NCBI RefSeq assembly: GCF_000686725.1
Contig: NZ_KK366008.1
Coordinates: 14,074 to 78,073, forward strand
Reading direction: 5' to 3'
DNA length: 64,000 nucleotides
Origin: Clostridium akagii DSM 12554
GTDB lineage: Bacteria > Bacillota > Clostridia > Clostridiales > Clostridiaceae
The position numbers and the translations under genes are program-made. Every line of letters starts with the position of its first letter. Position 1 is the first letter of the stretch. The notes beneath the pieces are model-generated. The model was given only the letters and a program-made list of their open reading frames with translations, searched no databases and was not told the DNA's origin. Positions 35,869-44,290 of this stretch are shown piece by piece.

Positions 35869-35920
35869 GAAATTAATTTTGTGACCCCTCTTAATGGGTT
35901 TAAGTATCCTATTTTTATAA

Positions 35921-35964
35921 AAACACCTCCTATCAAATACCATCGTTTTTGATAGGAGGTGTTT
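35921..35964. repeat. 17-bp perfect inverted repeat containing a strong Shine-Dalgarno
   Basis: Arms AAACACCTCCTATCAAA and TTTGATAGGAGGTGTTT enclose ten bases. The right arm holds AGGAGGTG and is followed by ATG directly joined to TAA, so a plus-strand start-stop minimal reading frame exists at 35965-35971. It may be a leftover leader of a deleted gene or an element end. Confidence 0.45.
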
Positions 35965-36158
35965 AATGTAATATAGATTTTTAACATAAACTTTTATTTT
36001 TTTGAAAAAATTATAATAACAAATATGAATTATATATGCAAGCATATTTTTAGTATCTTTACCAATAAACAACATAAACTAATTAGCTCAAAGCCAAGAA
36101 CAAATAACAACATATCACGTTTTGTGCATTGAGTGAAGCGAAAGGAATGGATATTACT

Positions 36159-37166
36159 ATGAGAAATAAAAATATATTATTTTTTTTAATGTTTATTTTA
36201 ATTTTATATACATTGGGTGGATGTGGAATAAAATCTAATGAAGATTTGCTTATAATATCTTCCCCTAATAATAATAATAAGATTGTTAATTACTATGAAT
36301 ATGACATTTCAAAACAAAAGCTTAATAAGCTTTATAGTATAAATAAAACATGTTATCCAACTGCTGCTTTATCGAATGACGGGAAAATATTATACTTCAC
36401 AAAAAGTGATAAAAATGGGTATCCTCAACTGTTTCAAAGAAATTTAAATACACATGAGGAAAAGCAGCTAACAACAAAAGAAGGTGATAAAATTATTAAT
36501 GTTGATTTTTTAAAAATTAATTACAAAAAAAATTTAATTTATTTAAGAACAGTCCAAAAAGACCATAGAAATTTTAATTTATCAATATATGATATAAGGA
36601 ATAATAGATTAAACGTATTAGATAAGAATGAAAAAGATTTATCAGATCAATTTTTTGATTTTGCTAACTCGTCTAATTCTATATTGGTATTTCAAAATTC
36701 TGAGCAAGAAAAATTTAATCTCATGGATTCAGCTAACAAAAGTAAAAACTTTAATTATTCAATAAATAATAAAATGATAATAAAGGATTGGAATGGTAAA
36801 GATAAAAAAAATTACAGAGCACTAAAAAGTAACATTGTAGATGTATCTATATCTCCAAATAAACAATCAGCAATAATTTTAGCAGGAGAACTAGTTAATT
36901 TTTCTGAACACAAAGTTAAAAAACAAATTATATTAGCAAGTTTTGATAATGTTAATGAACCCAAATCTATTTTAAGTACTAATGGACGTTATCAGGATAT
37001 AACGAAAATATGCTTTTCTAAAGATGGAAAAGGATTTTATTTTGTTGCTAGTGAATCCAGTAATCAATACAAAGTGTATTATTATGATTTAAAAAATAAA
37101 ACTATTTTAACAGTACTAAAAATTGATAATGACAAAATTCTTGATTGCATTGAAACACATAAATAA
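36159..37166 (+). CDS. TolB-like beta-propeller lipoprotein
   Basis: The ATG at 36159 (AAAGGAATGG upstream) is preferred to a TTG at 36129 because it puts a lipoprotein signal at the N-terminus: MRNKNILFFLMF and lipobox LGGC. The rest consists of repeated beta-propeller blades with SNDGKILYFTKSD, SPNKQSAIILAG and SKDGKGFYFVAS, as in TolB/WD40-like PD40 proteins. It is anchored outside the membrane. The role is unknown, perhaps sensing or surface interaction. It is a lone plus-strand gene. Confidence 0.65.
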   Translation: MRNKNILFFLMFILILYTLGGCGIKSNEDLLIISSPNNNNKIVNYYEYDISKQKLNKLYSINKTCYPTAALSNDGKILYFTKSDKNGYPQLFQRNLNTHEEKQLTTKEGDKIINVDFLKINYKKNLIYLRTVQKDHRNFNLSIYDIRNNRLNVLDKNEKDLSDQFFDFANSSNSILVFQNSEQEKFNLMDSANKSKNFNYSINNKMIIKDWNGKDKKNYRALKSNIVDVSISPNKQSAIILAGELVNFSEHKVKKQIILASFDNVNEPKSILSTNGRYQDITKICFSKDGKGFYFVASESSNQYKVYYYDLKNKTILTVLKIDNDKILDCIETHK

Positions 37167-37537
37167 TAATTATCTTATACTAAAATAGGCTATAAATGAT
37201 AAATTTAGTATGAAAAATTATTGGAAGTAAGGCTTGATTAATTTATGAGTATAGTAATACTATTTATATTCAATACTTGATTATATTCCTAACTAATTTT
37301 AAATTATTCCATAAATCCAATACCATATAGGCGCTTTGATAATAACTGACTATGCCATGTGACAAAACTATTTAAACTCTGAGTAAAGAAAAAGCTCCTA
37401 TAATAAACTGAAAGCGACTGCCAATCGACAAAACAATAAATTATAGGAGTTCTCATATAGGTAACGAAATAGAAAGTTTAATACATACATCTAAATTTAT
37501 TATCTAAAGAATTTACTAGTTAGTAATGCTCTATTGG
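37167..37537. other. Non-coding gap with element-like inverted repeat
   Basis: CTCCTATAAT near 37395 and ATTATAGGAG near 37445 are inverted repeats around a GC-richer centre (ACTGAAAGCGACTGCCAATC), followed by CTCATATAGGTAACGAAATA. This resembles the leader end of an insertion sequence whose transposase is gone. No gene is visible. Confidence 0.35.
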
Positions 37538-38179
37538 TTAATTTTTTATGCTATTTTTGTTAAAACTAATTACAGTCGTTCCCATATTATCTGGAGTTTC
37601 TTTATTTTCAAGAAGAGCATATCTAATTCCATTATTCGGATACGTTTTTACTATTTTAGAGCTATAGACTGGTGTTCCTGCTGTAAATTTATCTTTATAA
37701 GTATACGTGTCATATACTGTATCTTTAATAACTTTACCATCAGTTTCTAGTTCGTCAAGCTTATTTACTAAAAGTTTACCACTTACTATTGTTCCCTTAA
37801 TTATGCGCACATAGCCTTCTTTACCATTATTAAATGAATCAAGAAATCTATCTAGCATTGATATATTATACACTTCAAGATTTTCACTATCATCCCTAGA
37901 AATCATTATTACACTTCCGTTTTTAAGAGATGCTTCAAAATTCCTGGCATCTTCTATATTAGTCTTCTTTAAATCATTTATTTCTTTAAATGATGCTTCT
38001 AAATTTTTGCCTTCGTGTTCATTAACATTCTTTAAATCACTTTTTTCTTGAGTTGTTGTAGCTTTATTAGAAGTTATGGTCTTATTATTCATAGTTTCAT
38101 TACTATACTTATTATTTGTACAGCCACTAATGACTAAAACCACTGTTACAATGCTTAACAATAATATATATTTTTTCAA
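37538..38179 (-). CDS. Lipoprotein with DUF4362-like domain
   Basis: MKKYILLLSIVTVVLVISGC is a clear lipoprotein signal (lipobox ISGC). A charged linker with a repeated LEASF/FEASL pattern is followed by a DUF4362-like region: NLEVYNISMLDRFLDSFNNG, then YVRIIKGTIVSGKLLVNKLD and TVYDTYTYKDKF. Such proteins are found on the surface of many Firmicutes; function unknown. It is alone between non-coding stretches. Confidence 0.65.
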   Translation of the reverse strand: MKKYILLLSIVTVVLVISGCTNNKYSNETMNNKTITSNKATTTQEKSDLKNVNEHEGKNLEASFKEINDLKKTNIEDARNFEASLKNGSVIMISRDDSENLEVYNISMLDRFLDSFNNGKEGYVRIIKGTIVSGKLLVNKLDELETDGKVIKDTVYDTYTYKDKFTAGTPVYSSKIVKTYPNNGIRYALLENKETPDNMGTTVISFNKNSIKN

Positions 38180-38719
38180 TATTTCGCCTCCTTAAATTTT
38201 ATATTTATACCTAGAAGTAACAATATAGATTATATGAAAATGTACTGTCTTACCATTTCGTCCTATTTTTTACTAATGCATCCTTATAATATCATATTTT
38301 CTAAATACAGTACACACTGAGATGTACATAAAAATAGCTAACTTGGACTTTACATGTCCCCCAGTGTCAGCGTATTTAATATATTACAAGCTTGCCTATA
38401 TTTATTAGTATATACCAATCATATCATTTATTATGTCTAAATATGTTTTAAAATTCAAACATTTATCGACACATACTGATAATTGCACAAATATACGCCA
38501 AAGTTAACTGAACGGCTATAGCTGTAAAATATTTATATACTTATAGTCGTTTTCTGTTCCATTACTACACAACCCCCTATTAATTCTAGTCAGAATGTTT
38601 TGATAAAAGACTCTTTTGGTAATAACTGTCTTAACGTATATTTCCCGCGTTTTTTGAGCACTACCCCTATATGAGTTGGAATTTTAAATAAAAACATGTT
38701 ATGATTTACTTTTACTAAC
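38180..38719. other. Non-coding gap, nothing recognised
   Basis: In 540 bases I find no reading frame with a ribosome binding site. A weak hairpin (CGGCTATA near 38513 with TATAGTCG near 38540) may be a degenerate terminator. The region may hold the lipoprotein promoter at its left end. Confidence 0.4.
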
Positions 38720-39508
38720 CTACACTTTTATTTTGCTATTTAAATAAATTTTTGTAGTGCTGAATTTTGTATGTCGCATTGCTTTTTGAACTTCAATATT
38801 TGCTTTGTAAACTCCAACCTCCTCTTTTTTTTCTTTATATAGAAGCTTAGAAAATGCTCTTCTTAAATCGTGACATTCAAATCCACTTTCTAAAGCTCTA
38901 TTCATCATATGTTTTTTTGAATAGAATACTTTTTCTTCATTGGTGCTTTCTAAGTATTCACTCAAACTTTTTTCTAAATATTTATCACGAAGGCAATTTA
39001 TAGTTGCACTTTTTCCACCCTTACCATCTAAAACTTTTATTTTAATTCCTGCATCTGTTATCTCTATATCTTTTTTATTAAGCTCTGCTAATTCAAAAAC
39101 TCTAAGTCCACTCATCAGCATTAATCTATAACCTAATTTTAATTTTTTATCTCTTAATACATTTATTTTTTTCATTATTTTTTTTAATTCTTTTCCCTCG
39201 TCATTCTCTCTTAGCTTTACTGTTTTACTTTTTATAGTTTTTTTTAACTCCTCTTCATCAGGAATATTAATATAATTTTTCACTCTTCTTAATCCATTTA
39301 CTATTGCAGAAGTTTCCCCTCGCATTTTTATTTTTTTTAAATCCTTTAATAGATCATCACTATTTATTTCTTCAATTTCTGTTTCCCTAGAATATCTTTT
39401 TGTTAAAAATCTGTGTAATGAATTAATATATTTTTCTTCTGTTGCCTTCCTTAATTCCTCACCTTTTAATTGCTCTCTGTAAACTTCTATCAATTCCCTA
39501 ACCTTCAC
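38720..39508 (-). CDS. TcpM-like tyrosine-recombinase-fold relaxase (copy 2)
   Basis: The 262-residue protein is a close paralogue of the one at 19378-20172, aligning from end to end with only small gaps. All catalytic residues remain: Arg136, His213, Arg216, His246 and Tyr255. The start is a GTG in GGAGGAGTGAGGATGCGGTG context. It lies apart from any coupling protein but next to two TcpK-like genes, with a repeat-rich intergenic region between them, so it looks like a second relaxosome module. It could instead have been kept as a resolvase for plasmid multimers. Confidence 0.7.
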   Translation of the reverse strand: MKVRELIEVYREQLKGEELRKATEEKYINSLHRFLTKRYSRETEIEEINSDDLLKDLKKIKMRGETSAIVNGLRRVKNYINIPDEEELKKTIKSKTVKLRENDEGKELKKIMKKINVLRDKKLKLGYRLMLMSGLRVFELAELNKKDIEITDAGIKIKVLDGKGGKSATINCLRDKYLEKSLSEYLESTNEEKVFYSKKHMMNRALESGFECHDLRRAFSKLLYKEKKEEVGVYKANIEVQKAMRHTKFSTTKIYLNSKIKV

Positions 39509-39833
39509 CGCATCCTCACTCCTCCGTTATATACATCTGTCGCTAATGCTCCAAATAGTATATCATCTGTCGCTAACGCTCCAAATAATATACTATGGTA
39601 ATATATATCCTCCGATATATACACATAAATATACTGTTACTCCACAATCATATTATCTGTACTCCGTACATCTAACATGACCGTTCCGTCCCAATATATT
39701 TATGTATATATATACTACGTATATATATACCCCATTCCCTCCCTTGAGACTAAATCAATGCTAAGCTTACAGCCTCTAAGCTTTACACCCTGTCCAAAAT
39801 ACATTATTGATTTTTACAATGTCCCATGTATTT
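39509..39833. other. Candidate oriT region between tcpM-like and tcpK-like genes
   Basis: Two 30-base direct repeats lie at 39534-39563 and 39564-39593 (each begins CATCTGTCGCTAA and differs at two positions). AT stretches with TCCGTTATATA and TCCGATATATA follow, then two copies of the palindrome GTATATATATAC at 39704-39715 and 39719-39730. In pCW3, oriT lies in the intergenic region upstream of tcpM, and TcpK binds short repeats there. Position and structure fit, but no nick site can be named. Confidence 0.45.
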
Positions 39834-40172
39834 TTACAGCTTACTTTCCATTAAATTTGATGCTAAATTGAACCTTTTTCTATTTATTACAATCATTCTA
39901 GATCTCGTATTGTCACCTATATAAACTCTCTTGGATAAACATTTATTCTCTCGATCTATTAGATTAAATTCGCCCCAAATTGATAATTTATCTGCATTTT
40001 TTTTAAAAGGATTTTTAGAAAAATATTCAAATAAAATTTCTTTTCTTATATAAATAAAATTGTCTTTTATTATCACTTTTTTTTCTTTTTTTTCTTCAAT
40101 TTTATTTTCGTCTTGCAACAAATTATTAATTATTGCAATGTATTCTTCAAAACACACTTCAAGTACATTCAA
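39834..40172 (-). CDS. TcpK-like winged-helix protein (copy 2)
   Basis: The 112-residue protein aligns with the one at 20192: MNVLEVCFEEYIAIINNLL, FEYFSKNPFKKNADKLSIWG and KRVYIGDNTRSRMIVINRKR. It starts four bases inside the end of its neighbour, so the two copies are coupled. It probably binds the adjacent repeat region as part of the second relaxosome. Confidence 0.55.
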   Translation of the reverse strand: MNVLEVCFEEYIAIINNLLQDENKIEEKKEKKVIIKDNFIYIRKEILFEYFSKNPFKKNADKLSIWGEFNLIDRENKCLSKRVYIGDNTRSRMIVINRKRFNLASNLMESKL

Positions 40173-40540
40173 AAGAAATCACCACCAAATTTAAAAGTAT
40201 CACTGTCTATTTGTACATTTTTTTCCAGCATATTTGATATTAAATTGAACATTTTTCTATCTATTACAATCATTCTATCTCTCTTATTTTCACCTACATA
40301 CACCTTCTTAGTTAATCTTCCAGAGTCGGTATTAATTAGATGTAATTTGCTCCAATTTGATAATTTATCTGCATTTTTTTCATACGGTTTTTTAGAAAAA
40401 TATTCAAATAAAATTTCCTTTCTTATATGGATTACATCCTTGTTTATTTTCAATTTATCATTTAGATCTTCACTTTTTGTATCTAATAAATCTCTAACTA
40501 TTTCAACATATTCTTTTATATAACGTTCTAATAATATAAT
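40169..40540 (-). CDS. TcpK-like winged-helix protein (copy 3), probable ATT start
   Basis: The body matches copy 2 (HIRKEILFEYFSKKPYEKNA, KKVYVGENKRDRMIVIDRK). The first ATG at 40453 would remove the conserved N-terminal helix. Upstream in frame the sequence IILLERYIKEYVEIVRDLL continues that homology to an ATT codon at 40540, nine bases after GGAGGTGG and exactly where its paralogue has ATG. ATT is therefore the likely start, giving 123 residues. A start at ATG would leave a truncated protein. Confidence 0.6.
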   Translation of the reverse strand: MILLERYIKEYVEIVRDLLDTKSEDLNDKLKINKDVIHIRKEILFEYFSKKPYEKNADKLSNWSKLHLINTDSGRLTKKVYVGENKRDRMIVIDRKMFNLISNMLEKNVQIDSDTFKFGGDFF

Positions 40541-40576
40541 GTTAAACCACCTCCAATTTTAAAAACATAATATAAT

Positions 40577-40768
40577 TTATTCTGATTTTTGCTCTTGTAC
40601 TTGTTCATTTTTACTTACTATATCTAATAAAAAAGATACATTGTCTGTTATATATTCAGTTTGTTTTTTTAATAACCATTCCTCATAGTCCTCACCTTTG
40701 ATACTTAGTATTTTTTTAACTGCCTCTGTTTTTTCTCTAAGGTCTTGTTTGATTTTTTTTTCAGACAC
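40577..40768 (-). CDS. Small helical hypothetical protein upstream of tcpK copies
   Basis: The GTG at 40768 has AAGGAGGGAAATTAAA upstream, giving 63 charged residues (VSEKKIKQDLREKTEAVKKI). Predicted helical, perhaps a coiled coil. It holds the same relative place as the small gene upstream of tcpK copy 1, but no clear similarity is visible. Confidence 0.5.
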   Translation of the reverse strand: MSEKKIKQDLREKTEAVKKILSIKGEDYEEWLLKKQTEYITDNVSFLLDIVSKNEQVQEQKSE

Positions 40769-40800
40769 TTTAATTTCCCTCCTTAAATTTAAAATCAATT

Positions 40801-40905
40801 ATTTTTTCAAAGCTTAGGTTTTGTACTTGTCCCATAATCATAATTACCACCTACATATCTTTTTTTATATATAAGATCTCACCACCCATCACACTAAAAT
40901 AAATA
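40801..40905 (-). pseudogene. Scraps of a second dam gene
   Basis: Short blocks match the dam pseudogene at 33452-34288 in the same order: CAAAGCTTAGGTTTT, then CATAATCATAATTACCACCT (the GNYGYG codons), then CTCACCACCCATCACAC near the N-terminus. Two large internal deletions separate them. It is the dam part of copy 2 of the duplicated unit. Confidence 0.65.
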
Positions 40906-41211
40906 TTTTTTTTGCAAAACAAAACGCCAGCATTTCTACTGGCGTTTACATGTAAACCTATGGCTAAACAAGCTTAACAACATATTTATTTAGCTATAAA
41001 ATAGCCTGTAAATTTCATAACATAACTTTAAACAATACTATTAAACCACATTAATCATGTCATGTAAATGTCATGATTTTTTCACGTTTTAAATGCCTTT
41101 TTAGGACAATAATGGCTTATTTAAAGGGTTATTTAAATTTAGAGTATGTCATAATTCGCATATATTTTGATATTTATAAAAAAATAATTATAAATTACAT
41201 CCTATAGCATG
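40880..41211. repeat. Copy 2 of the duplicated dcm-dam spacer
   Basis: This is homologous to 34249-34583, including the hairpin AACGCCAG/CTGGCGTT (40923-40946), which read leftwards has a T-rich tail and so is a terminator, and the TCATGTAAATGTCATGATTT segment. It ends in the last codons of the dcm remnant. Confidence 0.75.
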
Positions 41212-41550
41212 AATCACATCCACAGTTACTGAATTACCTGCACATTTATATAATCTTGAATCGCTTAATCCTGCATTTTTGGCTTTATAAAAATATTCAT
41301 CTGAAAATCCTTGTAGTCTAAAACATTCTAGTGGAGTAAGTCTTCGAATCCTACCATTGATTAGAGTTCCTTGGTTACAAGATGTATCTAGTGTATTAGC
41401 TCTATTTTTCCCCACTCTACCCCGTCTTGTTTTGCTACCAGGTACTGCTAGATTTATAGAGTCTCCTTCATTAGCCTTTGAATATCCTGTTTGGGTAGCT
41501 TCTGCAACTAAAACACCATGTATATCTGTAGCTGTTAATGATAATTCTTT
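41188..41550 (-). pseudogene. dcm: C-terminal remnant of a C5-cytosine DNA methyltransferase
   Basis: About 120 codons in one frame encode LTATDIHGVLVAEAT, then RRGRVGKNRANTLDTSC and RRLTPLECFRLQGF (motif IX/X region) with AGNSVTVDVIHAIG at the end. The catalytic PCQ and SAM motifs are absent, and a TAG (41551-41553) closes the frame upstream. An internal ATG allows a 75-residue reading, but it cannot be an active enzyme. Confidence 0.8.
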
Positions 41551-41616
41551 CTATTCATATCACCCCACTTTCTTATAATATGAATTATACTTTTAAATTA
41601 CACTTTTCCCATTTAT

Positions 41617-41844
41617 TTAGTCTATCTGGGGTTCAATTCCATTTTTAATAACCTCATTAGCAATTGCACAGTTAATAACATCAGTTGTTTTAGCACATAA
41701 TGAACAAATGAAATACAAGCTATGTTTATTTCCACATTGAAATTTTTTATTACAACTCTCACATAAGTTTAATCTTTCTTTATCCTTTAAACCTTTTATA
41801 AAGCAATTGAAATAACTTAATTGTTCTTTATTTAGCTTATACAT
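41617..41844 (-). CDS. Small zinc-finger-like protein
   Basis: The 75-residue protein has LCESCNKKFQCGN and FICSLCAKT, two CxxC pairs suited to one zinc. AAGGGGGTAATTA precedes its ATG. Function unknown; it lies between the dcm remnant and the TIR-like gene. Confidence 0.55.
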   Translation of the reverse strand: MYKLNKEQLSYFNCFIKGLKDKERLNLCESCNKKFQCGNKHSLYFICSLCAKTTDVINCAIANEVIKNGIEPQID

Positions 41845-41953
41845 TAATTACCCCCTTACCTTATAAAATTATTAAAAAAAGACCAGAAAGTATCTTCTGC
41901 TCTTCTTCATCTTCATATTTTTTATTAATATCTATTTCAAATCCTTATATTTT

Positions 41954-42799
41954 TCAATTTGTAATTAAATTCATATCAATTTCATAACCAGCAGCCTTCA
42001 TCTCTTTGGCTAAAGACGAAGCCCACGCCTTATAAGAATCCATTAGAATATATACTAAACCAGAAATATCATTTGGTGTTTCTACGCTATCTTTAACTAA
42101 AGCACATACCCTATTTCTACCTAGCTTTCCCATTAGATAACCATGCTCAAAAACAACATTTTGTCTAGCACGTGGTTGCATTTTATCGCTACCTTTAGCT
42201 GAACCTAAATCACATGAAGTATATAATACAACGGCGAACCCTACATTTGAATAATCTTCAATTTTTTCAATAATAGTTTTACCTGAATTCACCTGTTCAT
42301 GAAGTATTATCGCAGTAAATCCTAATTTTTCAATGAATCGTGCGACTTCAGTTTTCGCTAACTCATCATGCCCATGAACAATAAATACTTTAGTTTTATC
42401 CATTTTGACCATCTTATCCACAACTTTGCTTGTCGAATCATCTTTGTCGATAATCTCTTTCGCTTCATAAAATACCTCTTTAGTAATGTCTTTTGTATAT
42501 CTAGCATAACCTAAAATAGATTTAGGAGATACATACATTAGTAACCCTGCCTGCTTATGACTATTTTCATATGAAGCTAATTCTTTTGTGGATTTTTCTG
42601 TAACTTTAGCGACAACCCTTACAATATCCTGATAATTTAAAAGATACCCATTAACCTGAAATTGCTCCTTCTTTAAATACGGGATAATTATATCGTTAAG
42701 AACATTGTCTCGATTTATTATATCTAATTCAAAGATTTCTCTGTTGTGTTTGTTTTTTTCAATTTTCTCTGATGTTTCTATTAATACATGATAAAACAT
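41954..42799 (-). CDS. TIR-like (CAP12/Pycsar-type) nucleotide-binding effector
   Basis: The 281-residue protein has an N-terminal alpha/beta region of about 130 residues with no known match, then a TIR-like domain of the PF10137 type: KVFIVHGHDELAKTEVARFI, EQVNSGKTIIEKIEDYSNVG, FAVVLYTSCDLG and RQNVVFEHGYLMGKLGRNRV. Relatives act as NAD-degrading effectors in CBASS and Pycsar anti-phage systems. No cyclase gene is visible here, so the trigger is unknown. Its neighbour at 42884, 84 bases upstream, may be the partner. Confidence 0.75.
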   Translation of the reverse strand: MFYHVLIETSEKIEKNKHNREIFELDIINRDNVLNDIIIPYLKKEQFQVNGYLLNYQDIVRVVAKVTEKSTKELASYENSHKQAGLLMYVSPKSILGYARYTKDITKEVFYEAKEIIDKDDSTSKVVDKMVKMDKTKVFIVHGHDELAKTEVARFIEKLGFTAIILHEQVNSGKTIIEKIEDYSNVGFAVVLYTSCDLGSAKGSDKMQPRARQNVVFEHGYLMGKLGRNRVCALVKDSVETPNDISGLVYILMDSYKAWASSLAKEMKAAGYEIDMNLITN

Positions 42800-42883
42800 A
42801 TTTTACCTCCTAAATGAATTATAAGTTGAATGCCAATTTCATTGTAAATATCCACCTTCCTACGAATACATTATTCAAAAAGC

Positions 42884-43813
42884 TTATCGGTTAGTCATTG
42901 AAAATACCCAAAACAAGATGCTATCCGTTAGCCTAAGCATGAAAATAGCATCCTCTATTGTTGGACTTTCCTTAGCTGATCCATAAGTTGATTCATTTCT
43001 ATGAGTTCCGTAATCAGACATCATAGAGTAGATCATATAAATTGTTTTGGTTTTTGTAAGTTTTCCATCTTTATTTTCATTAAAAAACTTTGCTAAATCG
43101 TCTTTTCTCAAACTAGTCTTTATTGCTAAATCAAGTTCTGAAACACTAGAAACATTGACATCACCACTAACATTAAATATTCCCCGTAACCATTTAGCAA
43201 AAGATTCAGTTCCCTTATATTCAGAAAAGATGCTAACTAATGCTGTTCTACATGACTCAATACATGCTCCTGCATGTCCACAAGTGTAGGCAGAAATGGC
43301 AGAATCATAAGAATCATATACTCCTGGGTGTTCTCCCATTAACCAAGATTCTACTGAAAAAACTTCAGTTATTCTAACTATATCAGAATGCATTAATGAC
43401 AGCACTTTGATATTATCATTTTCTATATATATATCTAACCCTAGTAACTGATATAACTTTACTAGTTCATCATAATCATCTACCATTTCTTCTTCAATAT
43501 AAGAAATGTTAAATGCCTTTGTTAACTCTTTCAATAATAGAATAATCGCTTCATTTTTACATTCCATATATAAATCGCTAAATATAAAATCTAGTCCTAA
43601 AAAAACATTATACTCTTCGTTACTGTTTTCATATTTATTTCCATGTGCGGTTCTATAGCAATATGGAATTAAGTACTTGGAATATTTCTCATAATACTCG
43701 TTCAAACCAGCACACTTCAATCTGGCTTTTAGTTCTCCATTATTTTTCTTAATAAATCCTTGCTTTCCAATTATATCCGCAATTTTAGCTACTATAATTT
43801 CTTTTTTTTCCAT
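42884..43813 (-). CDS. Helical protein of unknown family next to the TIR-like gene
   Basis: The ATG at 43813 with GGAGGTTAGGATTG upstream is preferred to an upstream TTG. The 309-residue protein is mostly helical. Its C-terminal half (SYDSAISAYTCGHAGACIES, CRTALVSIF, then IYMIYSMMSDYGTHRNESTYG and a final hydrophobic helix) resembles HEPN or Abi-type domains found with toxins, with His in GTHRNE as a candidate active residue. I cannot place it in a named family. Synteny suggests a sensor or second component of a defence pair. Confidence 0.5.
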   Translation of the reverse strand: MEKKEIIVAKIADIIGKQGFIKKNNGELKARLKCAGLNEYYEKYSKYLIPYCYRTAHGNKYENSNEEYNVFLGLDFIFSDLYMECKNEAIILLLKELTKAFNISYIEEEMVDDYDELVKLYQLLGLDIYIENDNIKVLSLMHSDIVRITEVFSVESWLMGEHPGVYDSYDSAISAYTCGHAGACIESCRTALVSIFSEYKGTESFAKWLRGIFNVSGDVNVSSVSELDLAIKTSLRKDDLAKFFNENKDGKLTKTKTIYMIYSMMSDYGTHRNESTYGSAKESPTIEDAIFMLRLTDSILFWVFSMTNR

Positions 43814-43958
43814 CAATCCTAACCTCCATTTTAATGCCGTTTTATGATACAATTCATCTCATTTTATACTTATGTTGTCTCATTATATATCAATTTTATC
43901 TTTATATGTTCATTTTCCCCATAAATTTATTTTATCTTAAATTTCACTACTTATTTTT

Positions 43959-44100
43959 CTAATTATGACCCATCAATGCCTTTCCTTCTGTGTAGTCATC
44001 GCTGGGGCGCTCTGATTTATCATATTCTTTAATATATATCTGTAAGGTGTTTAATCTTATCATCTAATTCATCAATTATTACTTTATTTCTATTCATCAT
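43959..44100 (-). pseudogene. Frameshifted small gene
   Basis: Behind AAAAAGGTGGGGG a reading frame begins MMNRNKVIIDELDDKIKHL and stops after 23 codons. In the next frame the sequence continues with YIKEYDKSERPSDDYTEGKA and ends LMGHN before a TAG at 43959-43961. The two parts look like one short protein broken by a small insertion or deletion. The rest of 43814-44290 holds nothing else recognisable. Confidence 0.4.
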
Positions 44101-44290
44101 ACCCCCACCTTTTTATATAAAGGAAACATGTGGCTCTAGTTATTAAACACTATAATAAAACTGTGGCTTAACACAAATTAGATATTATGATTAAATTACA
44201 GACTAATCATAGCCTTGTTTTATCTATTTCATTCTAAATTACTGTGTTAAAAAATGGATAACTTTCATTTTTAGTTAGTTTAGATTACGT

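Noticed and set aside
40113-40523. A 136-residue plus-strand hydrophobic frame
   Set aside because: It overlaps two TcpK-like paralogues on the minus strand, which are supported by homology with each other.
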